A stretch of 15,281 nucleotides of DNA from CAZTDD01 sp964612675 (GTDB taxonomy: Bacteria > Hinthialibacterota > Hinthialibacteria > Hinthialibacterales > JAKPRU01): the NCBI GenBank assembly GCA_964612675.1, contig CAZTDD010000151.1, positions 1 through 15,281 on the forward strand, given 5' to 3'. The number at the start of each line of letters is the position of its first letter. Positions within the stretch are counted from its first letter, which is position 1. Shown one piece after another: positions 1 to 6,714 of the stretch. The notes beneath the pieces are model-generated. The model did not search any database and was not told the DNA's origin. It was given only the letters and a program-made list of their open reading frames with translations. A program made the translations under genes and the position numbers.

Positions 1-256
<256 letters not shown>

Positions 257-298
257 AAAGAAAAGGCCGTCGTGGATGAACACGACGGCCTTTTCTTT
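257..298 (+). terminator. Rho-independent terminator after 16S rRNA, probably bidirectional
   Basis: A perfect 18-bp stem (257-274 paired with 281-298) encloses a 6-base loop GATGAA. The GC core is GGCCGTCGTG / CACGACGGCC and the right arm ends in TTTTCTTT. The left arm starts with AAAGAAAA, so the opposite strand also reads hairpin plus T-run. It can therefore stop both the 16S transcript and the convergent minus-strand gene that ends at 385. It shows that the 16S transcript ends here without 23S. Confidence 0.9.
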
Positions 299-328
299 GT
301 TTGCTCGCGAGCGCGCGGCGACGGCGGT

Positions 329-386
329 TCTTTCACCCCAACGGGGTGAAGTCGTACAGGCGGCGGGTGACGGCGGTGGGGGAGCT
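329..386 (+). repeat. Palindromic repeat family A, degenerate copy
   Basis: Begins TTTCACCCC-AAC-GGGGTGAAG, a 7-bp hairpin with an AA(C) loop, the hallmark of the repeat also found at 958 and 6390. Downstream bases (GGCGGGTGACGGCGGTGGGGGAG) are recognisably but poorly similar to the equivalent part of the 958 copy. It is in the same orientation as the 958 copy, and the hicB gene lies between them. Confidence 0.75.
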
Positions 387-798
387 ACATGCCTTTTTCG
401 CTTCGCGAGGCGATGTATTCCATTGTGGCTTGTGCAATCAGGCCGGATCGCGACTCCCCGTTTTCGGCTGCATAGTTGTCCATGAGATTGAGCACCCGCT
501 CCGGCAACGTGATATTCACTCGTTTTGTTTTCCCGGACAATTTGGATAGATCTACTGTCACGACAGCCCACATTCCGTCCGCATAATCCGGATTGTTCCG
601 GTGATTCTCGATCGGCTGAGGCGGCGGGATCGGCTCGCCATCCATTAGCATTCCTTCTACATGGCATTCGATGGCTTCGACTACCTCTGTTAACGCCTCA
701 TCGAACGTCTCTCCTGCACTGAAACAGCCCGGCAGATCGGGCACAATGACACCATAGTCGCTGTCGGGGTCTTTATGAATAACAACCGGATAACGCAT
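385..798 (-). CDS. hicB: HicB family antitoxin, orphan
   Basis: 137 aa. Residues 1-55 form the HicB-type partial RNase H-like fold: an RYPVVIHKDPDSDYGVIVPD start, then LPGCFSAGETFDEAL and an EAIECHVEGML helix, matching the usual 'DLPGC.saGdt.eEAl.na.eal' pattern. Residues 92-130 (KRVNITLPERVLNLMDNYA...) look like a C-terminal ribbon-helix-helix DNA-binding domain, as in longer HicB proteins. In the family, HicB binds and blocks the mRNA-cleaving toxin HicA and represses its own operon. Here no HicA-sized gene is seen on either side: upstream is a promoter region and downstream the 16S terminator. It starts at ATG 798 with AAGGTGA seven bases upstream. It may be a solitary regulator or the remnant of a lost toxin-antitoxin pair. 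Family call confident; present function unknown. Confidence 0.88.
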   Translation of the reverse strand: MRYPVVIHKDPDSDYGVIVPDLPGCFSAGETFDEALTEVVEAIECHVEGMLMDGEPIPPPQPIENHRNNPDYADGMWAVVTVDLSKLSGKTKRVNITLPERVLNLMDNYAAENGESRSGLIAQATMEYIASRSEKGM

Positions 799-842
799 GT
801 TGGTTCACCTTTTCGGCGGCCATGGCCAGCCATCGATGACGG

Positions 843-874
843 GTGTACGATACATACTATACACACGTTGTCAA
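843..874 (-). promoter_or_regulatory. Candidate hicB promoter and operator
   Basis: On the minus strand a perfect TTGACA (874-869) is followed after 16 bases by TATCGT (852-847), a plausible though imperfect -10. The -10 region is covered by a GTGTA-N12-TACAC inverted repeat (843-847 / 860-864), a reasonable binding site for the ribbon-helix-helix domain of HicB if it is autoregulated. The promoter is moderately supported; the operator is inference. Confidence 0.45.
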
Positions 875-957
875 CACTGTGGGTGTGCAGCTGTGGAACT
901 GCAGGGATTGATGTACAGAATCTGATTGACGTCCTTTAGTTGAATAATTGTCTTTTG

Positions 958-1052
958 TTTCACCCCAACGGGGTGAAGTATTATAGCCAGTGGGCAACGC
1001 CCCTGGGGGAAGAAGGACGGCGGATTACAAAAAGTCCTGAAGGGACGAAGTA
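958..1052 (+). repeat. Palindromic repeat family A, full copy, left border of RM island
   Basis: A string of short hairpins: CACCCC-AAC-GGGGTG (961-975), GGGC-AAC-GCCC, and GTCC-TGAAG-GGAC (about 1034-1046), linked by a conserved GTATTATAGCCAG segment. An inverted copy with nearly identical spacing (73 versus 72 bp from first to last hairpin) lies at 6295-6390. Another small hairpin of the same style, GCCC-TAT-GGGGC, follows at 1084-1095 at the very end of the nuclease gene. Such repeats are common in Planctomycetota-like genomes. They are not coding, although they often give rise to spurious protein predictions. Confidence 0.85.
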
Positions 1053-1095
1053 CCACTTGTCTGGGGGTGCTTTAAAACCTCGAGCCCTATGGGGC

Positions 1096-1443
1096 CTACA
1101 TGGTCACGATGACGTATTCCATCCTTCGCTGCTTACACCACATCTCTGCTGCCTTTCGTTTCCGCTGGACATCGTTGGAATCCACACGGCTTGGGTCCTT
1201 AGCTTCGATGACGGCTTTTTGACCGTCCTCGTATTCCACTACAAAATCCGGCACGTAGCGTCGTTGATGTTTCTGACCGTCAATCCAGGGGATTGTGATA
1301 CCGTGACGCTTCATCCATTTGGCCACATGGGGATCACGTTCGAGGCGCTCCATCATCCTGCGCTCGAGATCACTTTGATATCTCTCGAAGTTCCAAGGAC
1401 TCTTTTGGGGATTCTTGTATTCACCGTGTTTGCTAATCGCCAT
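1096..1443 (-). CDS. Small PD-(D/E)XK nuclease, separate cutting subunit of type III-like RM
   Basis: 115 aa. The catalytic signature is visible: Y63-V-P-D66-F, then thirteen residues later V-I-E80-A-K82-D, i.e. PD...ExK, with an upstream acidic helix (SDLERRMMERLE, 24-35) that can supply a further acidic residue. The C-terminal KRKAAEMWCKQRRMEYVIVT pattern is typical of TnsA-N-like / type III Res nuclease modules. In most type III enzymes this module is fused to the end of the helicase; here it is a separate gene overlapping the helicase stop by 11 bp, so translation is probably coupled. ATG 1443 is chosen: GGGGG lies a few bases upstream, and the TTG six bases earlier is a weaker start. Probably cuts DNA as part of the complex with the helicase and Mod. 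Nuclease fold confident; complex membership inferred from position. Confidence 0.82.
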   Translation of the reverse strand: MAISKHGEYKNPQKSPWNFERYQSDLERRMMERLERDPHVAKWMKRHGITIPWIDGQKHQRRYVPDFVVEYEDGQKAVIEAKDPSRVDSNDVQRKRKAAEMWCKQRRMEYVIVTM

Positions 1444-3451
1444 ATTCAATTACCCCCGCAATGAGTCCTGGAATGGCCCCGACCTTCGCCTGGACTTGTT
1501 CGAGCATTCTCCACGCGAAATCCACGTCGGAGCGTTCGGCGAAACCGAGTGATGAGTCATTGAGAAACTTCTCGCGAACGTGGTGAAGCAATGCGCTGTA
1601 AACGTGGTGTTTGAACGTTGCGGCGTGTCCGGCTTCAACAGTCAGCGTTTCGGCCATTTCAAGTAGGCCCTCTTTCACAGCCTCGCGCACCGCTTGATCG
1701 GAAAGTCTTGAGAGGGTTTCGAGGGGAGCGTCTTCATCTGGGGCGGAATGAACTGTCTTCCAGCCTGCACCGCCCAGTTCCTGTTCAACCACAGCTGCGA
1801 TATCCACCTTCGTGATTTTGATTACTGTCGGATCGTACTCGATCCTATTTAGGGCTTCCTTCCAGTCGCGCAGCGGTTCCGGCGGAGGAGCAATGTCGCC
1901 AAGGTCAAACTCGCCCTCGTCCGTAACGGAAGGATCGACCGGAGGAAGGTCTATCACAAGATCGGGCTTATCGAGCTCCTGCTTTCGCGGTGGTTCAGGC
2001 AGGTCTTCGGCCTCGTCAAATTGATCGTCAATCAGAACATTGGTTCGTTTCCTAGCGTTGAATATGTCCCAAAGCCACTGGTGTTCCAGCTTGGGATGGT
2101 CCACCACAGCGCAGATCTGGGGTTCGTCGGGCGCGATTCCTTTTGCCCGCACTCGGCGCAGGCCACGCCCCACGACTTGCTGTCCGTAAACTCTACTACC
2201 GAACTTGCGCAGGAGCAGAATCACACCCACTTCCGGTACGTCCCATCCTTCTCGCAACATCAGCACGCTGACCACGGCGCGGTAGGGCTTTCCTGCTTTT
2301 TTCTGTCTCCCGAGTTCACGGGCCTTCTGCCGGTCCTCCTCGTCGCTGTCTTCGGTGACTAACAGGGTCTTGACCTTAAAAACCCTGTTCAAGGTTTGCT
2401 CGGCTTTTCTGGCATCCGCTTTGCACACCGCCACAACGAAGAGAATCGGCTGATACCGATCTTTTGCCCGTCGCTCCTGTTCTTCGAGACGGCGAAGCGC
2501 AATGGCCATCTGCTGGCGCATCGGTTCATCGTCCGTGACCCACTGAGTCGCGTTCAGGCCGAGCCGGTCTACCTCGTCCCAGTCGATTTCCTCAACTCTG
2601 CGCTGCTCGCCGGTCCGCGCATCGGTGTAGGTCAATTGGACGGTCTTGATGTCGGGCTGATAGACCACAGGCGTTTTGATGATTCCGTCGGCCAGGGCTT
2701 CAGTCACGCCGTACTCGTAGATCATTTCGCTGTCCGGCGCGTTACCGTCGGCACGGTCCGGCGTGGCCGTTGTGTCGACGCGCAAGATAACCCTGTCGCA
2801 CATCCGTCTCAGCGTGGCATCGTATTCCGGGGCGGGCGAATTGTGCGCCTCATCGTTGAACAGCGCGAACTCCGGGCCGTTCATCAATGCCGACAGGTTG
2901 CTTTGTCCGCTCTTGTTGCTCAGGTAGAACTGGTGAATGTTGCCTAGAATGACCGTGGCGCTAAACAGGTTCGCCCAGCCGCCTTCCCTGCCGCTGCCCA
3001 AAGTCGTCAGAGCGAAATCTTCCGGTCCGCTTTGTCCCCAATCCGGGAGCAGATCGCGATCCTTGAACACTTTCCCAGACTCGAAGTCTTCTTCGAGGCG
3101 ATCCCGCACGATGAGGTTAGGGCAGAGCATGACGAATTTCAAAACATCCTTCGCTACACGCAGCCACGCGATCAGCGCGGCGATCACCGCCGTCTTGCCG
3201 CCACCCGTCACGACGTTCAACAACAGCCCATCGGCGCCAATCTCCCTCTTGCCCAGAATCTCGTGCGCATAGACAACCCGTAGGAACGACTCCCACTGGT
3301 GCGGCCACAGGGTGCCGTCACGCGGGGCCTGATCGTTGTCAGGCGAGGTAAGAAACTCGATGTACTTGTATGAGTCCGCATTCAGCCCTGGCATCCCGTC
3401 TCGCCGCCAGTCCCGGAAGGCGTCCTCGTATTTGGCAAATTGGTTGAACAT
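1433..3451 (-). CDS. res: Type III restriction enzyme Res-like DEAD/DEAH helicase subunit
   Basis: 672 aa, superfamily 2 helicase of the type III Res kind. Motifs in order: WPHQ (49-52, Q-motif-like region), Walker A V-T-G-G-G-K-T (81-87), DEAH box N-D200-E-A-H203, T-A-T-P (228-231), motif V L-R-E-G-W-D-V-P (399-406), and motif VI Q-Q-V-V-G-R-G-L-R-R (424-433), which is the type III Res variant. The last ~220 residues are helical and acidic and contain no PD-(D/E)XK site; that activity sits in the next gene. Role in the family: ATP hydrolysis drives communication along DNA between two recognition sites before cleavage. It starts at ATG 3451, 3 bp after the Mod stop, with GAGGT upstream inside the Mod 3' end. 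It therefore sits in the middle of a tight mod-res-nuclease operon. Confidence 0.9.
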   Translation of the reverse strand: MFNQFAKYEDAFRDWRRDGMPGLNADSYKYIEFLTSPDNDQAPRDGTLWPHQWESFLRVVYAHEILGKREIGADGLLLNVVTGGGKTAVIAALIAWLRVAKDVLKFVMLCPNLIVRDRLEEDFESGKVFKDRDLLPDWGQSGPEDFALTTLGSGREGGWANLFSATVILGNIHQFYLSNKSGQSNLSALMNGPEFALFNDEAHNSPAPEYDATLRRMCDRVILRVDTTATPDRADGNAPDSEMIYEYGVTEALADGIIKTPVVYQPDIKTVQLTYTDARTGEQRRVEEIDWDEVDRLGLNATQWVTDDEPMRQQMAIALRRLEEQERRAKDRYQPILFVVAVCKADARKAEQTLNRVFKVKTLLVTEDSDEEDRQKARELGRQKKAGKPYRAVVSVLMLREGWDVPEVGVILLLRKFGSRVYGQQVVGRGLRRVRAKGIAPDEPQICAVVDHPKLEHQWLWDIFNARKRTNVLIDDQFDEAEDLPEPPRKQELDKPDLVIDLPPVDPSVTDEGEFDLGDIAPPPEPLRDWKEALNRIEYDPTVIKITKVDIAAVVEQELGGAGWKTVHSAPDEDAPLETLSRLSDQAVREAVKEGLLEMAETLTVEAGHAATFKHHVYSALLHHVREKFLNDSSLGFAERSDVDFAWRMLEQVQAKVGAIPGLIAGVIEYGD

Positions 3452-3454
3452 GCG

Positions 3455-6160
3455 TCATTCTACCTCAATCTCCGTGGTACGGAGTCCTTCGCCACCCATG
3501 TCGTCCTGCACCTTACACGCGATGCGTTTCTTACCTTGATTGGGGAACTCGTATTGCGCCTGCAAGACGATTTCCTTCTTGCTCCCGCGGACAAAGGAGT
3601 ATCCAGGCGTACTCGAAAAGCGCTTGCCATAGTCGAAGTCCCACTGCACATTGATGATCTTCGCTCCAGAGTTCATCACCACCGTTTCGCTCACATCGAA
3701 CTTATAGGTACGCGGGCCGATGCGCTTGTAACCTACTTCGACCTTGGGCGGCTGAACGAAAGTGAGGAAGTTCTCATAGTCTGCATGATCGCTCGAGAGT
3801 GCCGTCACATGCTCGCGGAAGCGTGGCGAGTCGATGCGGATCATGTCCAGCCGGATGAAGTTGAAGTCGGTGTCCTCCAACCGCCGGAGCCGGTCCGCTG
3901 CTTCCATTGCGTCGGGTCGGAATGCCCATGCCAACATGATCCCGTCGCGCAGATTGTCCTGCTTGTACCGCAGCGTCTTGCGAATCCCGTTGGCGAAGGC
4001 CTGTACGTCCACCCCAGTTACCGCTTTTTTCGGGTTTGGTTCGCCTACCCAGACCGGGATTGCGCCTTTGTAACCGTGGATCGTGTTCTCCACGGGCGGG
4101 ACGCCCGTGTTACGTGCTGCTGCTCTGTCGCTAGGTGTAGCATGGCCGTCCCGGCCAGGATTCATAGCCGGGACGTTCGTGTTACCATTTTCCTCCACGG
4201 CCGCCATATCTGTGATACTGAGCCATTTCCAGTTCTTCAACCCCGCTCTTGAAGGATTATCGAGAACGTACTGCACACTCCGGCGATAATCCGCCTCGTC
4301 GCGAATTAAATGATCGTAATACTCTTCGCCCCAAAATCGACCATGTCGCTTCAGTATCTTGTTTGCCTCGTGCGCCGTGAAGGATTTCCACGAATGCAGG
4401 ATATGCGGCAGATCATGGCCCGGGAGCGGTTTAACAACCACATGCACATGATTGGGCATCACACACCAAGCCAAAAGAGTATACCGTTCCCCATGGAATT
4501 GCTTCAGCGCACCAGCCACGAGCCGCGCAATTCGATCATCTTTCATCCAGCACTCGCCATGCGCGGCATCCAGATATTTTCCTACCTTCTCCGAATAAAG
4601 ATAATCCAGCCGCTTTTCTTCATGCGCGCTCAATGGACGCCCCATCGTTCTTGCAGTCTTGACAATGTCTTCGCGCTCAGACTGCCACACATCGAGTACC
4701 TTTTTGGGCAACGAATCGCCGAGTCGAAAGGTGATGGCGTAGGTGGATCCTTCCATCGTCCAATGCGGCAATCGGGCACCGTGGCGGATTTTTAGCTCGG
4801 CACGATTCACGCGCGAGACGGCCGTACTACGATTTTCCCGCACGGGCGGGACGCCCGTGTTACGTGCTGCTGCGCCGTCGCTAGGTGTAGCATGGCCGTC
4901 CCGGCCATGATTCACCGGCGCGTCGCCTGTGCTGCGGTTTTTATGACCGTGCTGGGCGGTATTGTTGGGTACTGCGCCGAAGGCGCGGAGGACAAAGGTG
5001 CGGAACTGGTCAGGCGGCGCGTCGGACAAGCGGCGGGCTTCGTACACGCCCCAGTGCTCGATGGTGAAGTCCGACACGGGAAACATCTTGCCCGTCTGCT
5101 GCTCGACTTGGCTCGTCAGACGGTCTGCCGTGATCGCGACAGCCACCCGCGATTGGTCGCAGGCGATCCAACGACGGCCGAGACGCTGTGCCACGGCAGG
5201 GGTAGTCCCGCCGCCGCAGAAGAAATCGGCGACGACGCCAGTCTCGGGGGATGACGCCTTTATGACGCGTTCAAGAAGATCTTCGGGCTTTTGCGTAGGA
5301 TAACCTATTCTTTCAGTTCTACTGTTTGGAGATATTATTCCGATATCAGACCACCAATCGACCGCAATATTTACCCTGTAACTTCTGCCTTGCTCGTCTT
5401 TATGATATTCAATCCTTGGATCGAACCCAACTTCTTTTTCGTCTTGAATCAAGGCATATCTTCTATAATATTGCGTATTAAAAAGAGTCTCATGCGTTTT
5501 GCCGTAACCGAGAATTATGTCGTGTTTCTTGGCAAATCTGTCTTTACTTGCTCCTCCGCTTGTATAACACCACACGACCTCATTCCGAAAATTCTGCACT
5601 CCAAAGACCTTATCCATTTCGACCTTGATATAATGGCTGGCGTGCCAGTCACAATGGACATAGATGCTGCCGGTTTTTTTGAGCAGGCGTTTCATTTCAT
5701 AGAGGCGGGCATTGAGCCAGATGAGGTAGCCGGGCATCCCGCCTTCCCAGATGTCGGAGAAAGAACGAAGTTCGTTTTGGTCGCCGAAAATGACATTGTA
5801 TTGCCTTCCGGAGAAGAAAGGCGGGTCGATGTAGATGAGGTCGATGCTTTCGGTGGGCAGCTGGCGCATGATATGGAGGTTGTCGCCCCAGAAGAGGCGG
5901 TTCGGCTCGAGCTCGGAATGGCCGAACGCGACGCGCTCGACGACCTGGAATGGGAGAGAGACGCGGGGAAAGATCTTGCGAAATCCTCTGCGACGGTCCC
6001 AGCCCAGCGGCTCCTTCTCGACGGGGACGGAGCCGAAGCGGACCGGGGGTCGCCAGAATTCCTCCTGCTCGGGCAGGGCATCTGTACGCTCGTCGCACTC
6101 CTCAACTTCCGGCGGCGAGATGAAATCGCCCTTCCGCGGCCATTGTGGTGTGTCCGTCAT
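3455..6160 (-). CDS. mod: Type III Mod-like adenine DNA methyltransferase with in-frame RAYT insertion
   Basis: 901 aa. Residues 1-~395 are a beta-class N6/N4 methyltransferase: motif IV I-D112-P-P-F115 comes before the SAM-binding motif I D-F-F-C-G-G-G (312-318), with the target-recognition region between, as in type III Mod proteins. After T401-A the methyltransferase sequence is interrupted by ~290 residues of REP-derived peptide and a complete RAYT transposase. It resumes at I694-H-G-Y-K-G-A-I-P-V-W-V-G and runs as a normal Mod C-terminal region to 901 (NLRDGIMLAWAF, FLTFVQPPKVEVGYKRIGP). Without the insert the protein would be ~610 aa. Both catalytic motifs lie upstream of the insert, so activity could survive. 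ATG 6160 is the first ATG after an in-frame TAG; its ribosome site is poor (GGATAGG abuts the ATG). It protects host DNA and supplies sequence recognition to the Res-nuclease pair. Confidence 0.88.
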   Translation of the reverse strand: MTDTPQWPRKGDFISPPEVEECDERTDALPEQEEFWRPPVRFGSVPVEKEPLGWDRRRGFRKIFPRVSLPFQVVERVAFGHSELEPNRLFWGDNLHIMRQLPTESIDLIYIDPPFFSGRQYNVIFGDQNELRSFSDIWEGGMPGYLIWLNARLYEMKRLLKKTGSIYVHCDWHASHYIKVEMDKVFGVQNFRNEVVWCYTSGGASKDRFAKKHDIILGYGKTHETLFNTQYYRRYALIQDEKEVGFDPRIEYHKDEQGRSYRVNIAVDWWSDIGIISPNSRTERIGYPTQKPEDLLERVIKASSPETGVVADFFCGGGTTPAVAQRLGRRWIACDQSRVAVAITADRLTSQVEQQTGKMFPVSDFTIEHWGVYEARRLSDAPPDQFRTFVLRAFGAVPNNTAQHGHKNRSTGDAPVNHGRDGHATPSDGAAARNTGVPPVRENRSTAVSRVNRAELKIRHGARLPHWTMEGSTYAITFRLGDSLPKKVLDVWQSEREDIVKTARTMGRPLSAHEEKRLDYLYSEKVGKYLDAAHGECWMKDDRIARLVAGALKQFHGERYTLLAWCVMPNHVHVVVKPLPGHDLPHILHSWKSFTAHEANKILKRHGRFWGEEYYDHLIRDEADYRRSVQYVLDNPSRAGLKNWKWLSITDMAAVEENGNTNVPAMNPGRDGHATPSDRAAARNTGVPPVENTIHGYKGAIPVWVGEPNPKKAVTGVDVQAFANGIRKTLRYKQDNLRDGIMLAWAFRPDAMEAADRLRRLEDTDFNFIRLDMIRIDSPRFREHVTALSSDHADYENFLTFVQPPKVEVGYKRIGPRTYKFDVSETVVMNSGAKIINVQWDFDYGKRFSSTPGYSFVRGSKKEIVLQAQYEFPNQGKKRIACKVQDDMGGEGLRTTEIEVE
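4091..4164 (-). repeat. REP pair (BIME-like), downstream flank of RAYT
   Basis: Two hairpins of the same motif in opposite orientation: CACGGGCG-GGA-CGCCCGTG (4091-4109) and TGGCCG-TCC-CGGCCA (4143-4157). Both derive from a GG(G/C)CGGGACG(C/G)CC core. It matches 4841-4914 at 71 of 74 positions and in the same orientation. A further decayed copy, CCGGGACGTTCGTGTTAC, follows at about 4169-4186. In the mod frame it reads without stop as GRDGHATPSDRAAARNTGV. Confidence 0.93.
4841..4914 (-). repeat. REP pair (BIME-like), upstream flank of RAYT
   Basis: Direct copy of 4091-4164, offset by exactly 750 bp, with three mismatches. Here the second hairpin is longer and perfect: CATGGCCG-TCC-CGGCCATG (4891-4909). 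Degenerate REP remnants adjoin on both sides (about 4812-4831 and 4912-4935). It reads in frame as GRDGHATPSDGAAARNTGV. Confidence 0.93.
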
Positions 6161-6207
6161 CCTATCCGGTCTTTCGCATAGAAAGGTGATTTTCCAAATG
6201 GTAGGCT

Positions 6208-6255
6208 ACTGACTCGCGAAATGTCAGTCAAGATGGGAAAGCCGGGTCCATTATA
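6208..6255 (-). promoter_or_regulatory. Candidate promoter and operator of the RM operon
   Basis: On the minus strand a perfect TATAAT lies at 6255-6250, about 90 bp before the mod start, with only a weak -35 (GATACA, 6279-6274). Just downstream is an inverted repeat ACTGAC-N9-GTCAGT (6208-6228) with TCGCGA at its centre, placed where a repressor would block early elongation. The inverted repeat is directly visible. No controller gene is recognised next to the operon, so the regulator is unknown. Confidence 0.5.
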
Positions 6256-6294
6256 CGGTTCCGAAGCTGTACGTGTATCGAATTAGGAGCGTGA

Positions 6295-6390
6295 ACTACT
6301 CCGTCCCTTCAGGACTTGTCTCGATCTTTGGTCATTATTCTCGAGGGGCGTTGCCCGCTGGCTATAACACTTCACCCCGTTGGGGTGAAA
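6295..6390 (-). repeat. Palindromic repeat family A, inverted copy, right border of RM island
   Basis: Reads on the minus strand as TTTCACCCC-AAC-GGGGTGAAG, then TTATAGCCAG, GGGC-AAC-GCCC, and GTCC-TGAAG-GGAC with GAGTA after it. This is the same order and spacing as 958-1052. The segment between the second and third hairpins is not conserved, suggesting that hairpins and spacing, rather than sequence, are under constraint. Confidence 0.85.
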
Positions 6391-6453
6391 AACAGAAGAT
6401 GCTGTTGAGGTGGAAAACGAAAGACGCCGTTGGGGTGGAAAATGGAAGATGTT
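6379..6453 (+). repeat. Tandem repeat, 25 bp x 3
   Basis: Three adjacent 25-bp units (6379-6403, 6404-6428, 6429-6453) of the form GTTGRGGTGRAAAAYRRAAG plus five bases. The first unit overlaps the right arm of the family A hairpin (CGTTGGGGTGAA), so the array seems to have grown from the repeat end. No coding sense is apparent. Confidence 0.8.
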
Positions 6454-6481
6454 TGTGGAGATAGCCTTTTGCGCCTTCGTC

Positions 6482-6523
6482 GCCCCGATTGCTTTCGATA
6501 GGACGAATTCGAGCAATCGGGGC
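6482..6523. repeat. 12-bp inverted repeat at the head of the 38-bp array
   Basis: GCCCCGATTGCT (6482-6493) is perfectly complementary to AGCAATCGGGGC (6512-6523), with an 18-base loop. The right arm is also the beginning of the 38-bp tandem array; the same AGCAATCGGGG appears at its far end (6664-6674). Confidence 0.85.
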
Positions 6524-6670
6524 CACCCGCCTCTAAACGGACAAATTCGGGTACTCGGGGCCACCCACCTCTAAACGGACGAATTCGGGTAATCGGGGCC
6601 ACCCACCTCTAAACGGACAAATTCGGGTAATCGGGGCCACCCGCCGCTAAACGGACAAATTCGAGCAATC
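6519..6670 (+). repeat. Tandem repeat, 38 bp x 4
   Basis: Units start at 6519, 6557, 6595 and 6633, each GGGGCCACCC-RCC-KCTAAACGGAC then RAATTCGGGTAATC or a close variant. A partial unit precedes the array (GGACGAATTCGAGCAATC, 6501-6518), and the final unit again has the CGAGCAATC ending. There are no unique spacers and no cas genes, so it is not CRISPR. It has the look of a minisatellite that could vary in copy number. Confidence 0.9.
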
Positions 6671-6714
6671 GGGGTTACAGTCAGGTTTCCGGTGTGGAGA
6701 TGGCCGGATTAGGA

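Larger units (their letters stand above)
4083..4960 (-). mobile_element. REP-associated tyrosine transposase (RAYT) with flanking REP pairs, nested in mod
   Basis: Residues ~403-692 of the Mod reading frame. The transposase core (about 452-650) has the Y1/HUH hallmark M-P-N-H571-V-H573-V-V-V. It also has the IRHGARLPHW and TYAITFRLGDSLP start, WKSFTAHEAN, F-W-G-E-E-Y-Y-D-H-L-I-R-D-E, and Q-Y631-V-L-D-N-P-S-R-A-G-L, where Y631 is the likely nucleophile by family pattern. RAYTs are single-strand-cutting, IS200-related enzymes thought to mobilise REP hairpins. Both flanks carry REP pairs (4091-4164 and 4841-4914), as expected for the enzyme with its substrates. No separate start with a ribosome site is evident; M469 (codon at 4756) has none. 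It therefore seems to be made only as part of the Mod polypeptide, unless initiation is leaderless or coupled. Boundaries are estimated from where Mod-like sequence stops and resumes. Confidence 0.88.

Noticed and set aside
799..957. A hidden hicA upstream of hicB
   Set aside because: The stretch is short and AT-rich, with promoter-like elements. I see no frame with a ribosome site and HicA-like residues.
940..1464. Plus-strand 174-codon open frame
   Set aside because: It runs through repeat family A and antisense to the nuclease gene. The HPNGVKYYSQW-type translation is the known spurious reading of such repeats.
4083..4960. Intein in the methyltransferase
   Set aside because: There is no Cys or Ser at the start of the insert, no HINT blocks and no terminal His-Asn. 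The inserted domain is a clear Y1/HUH RAYT with REP repeats.
5291..6181. Plus-strand 296-codon open frame antisense to mod
   Set aside because: It is fully covered by the conserved methyltransferase motifs on the minus strand and has no ribosome site or family resemblance.
6519..6670. CRISPR array
   Set aside because: The units abut without unique spacers, the unit itself is the whole 38-bp period, and no cas genes are nearby.
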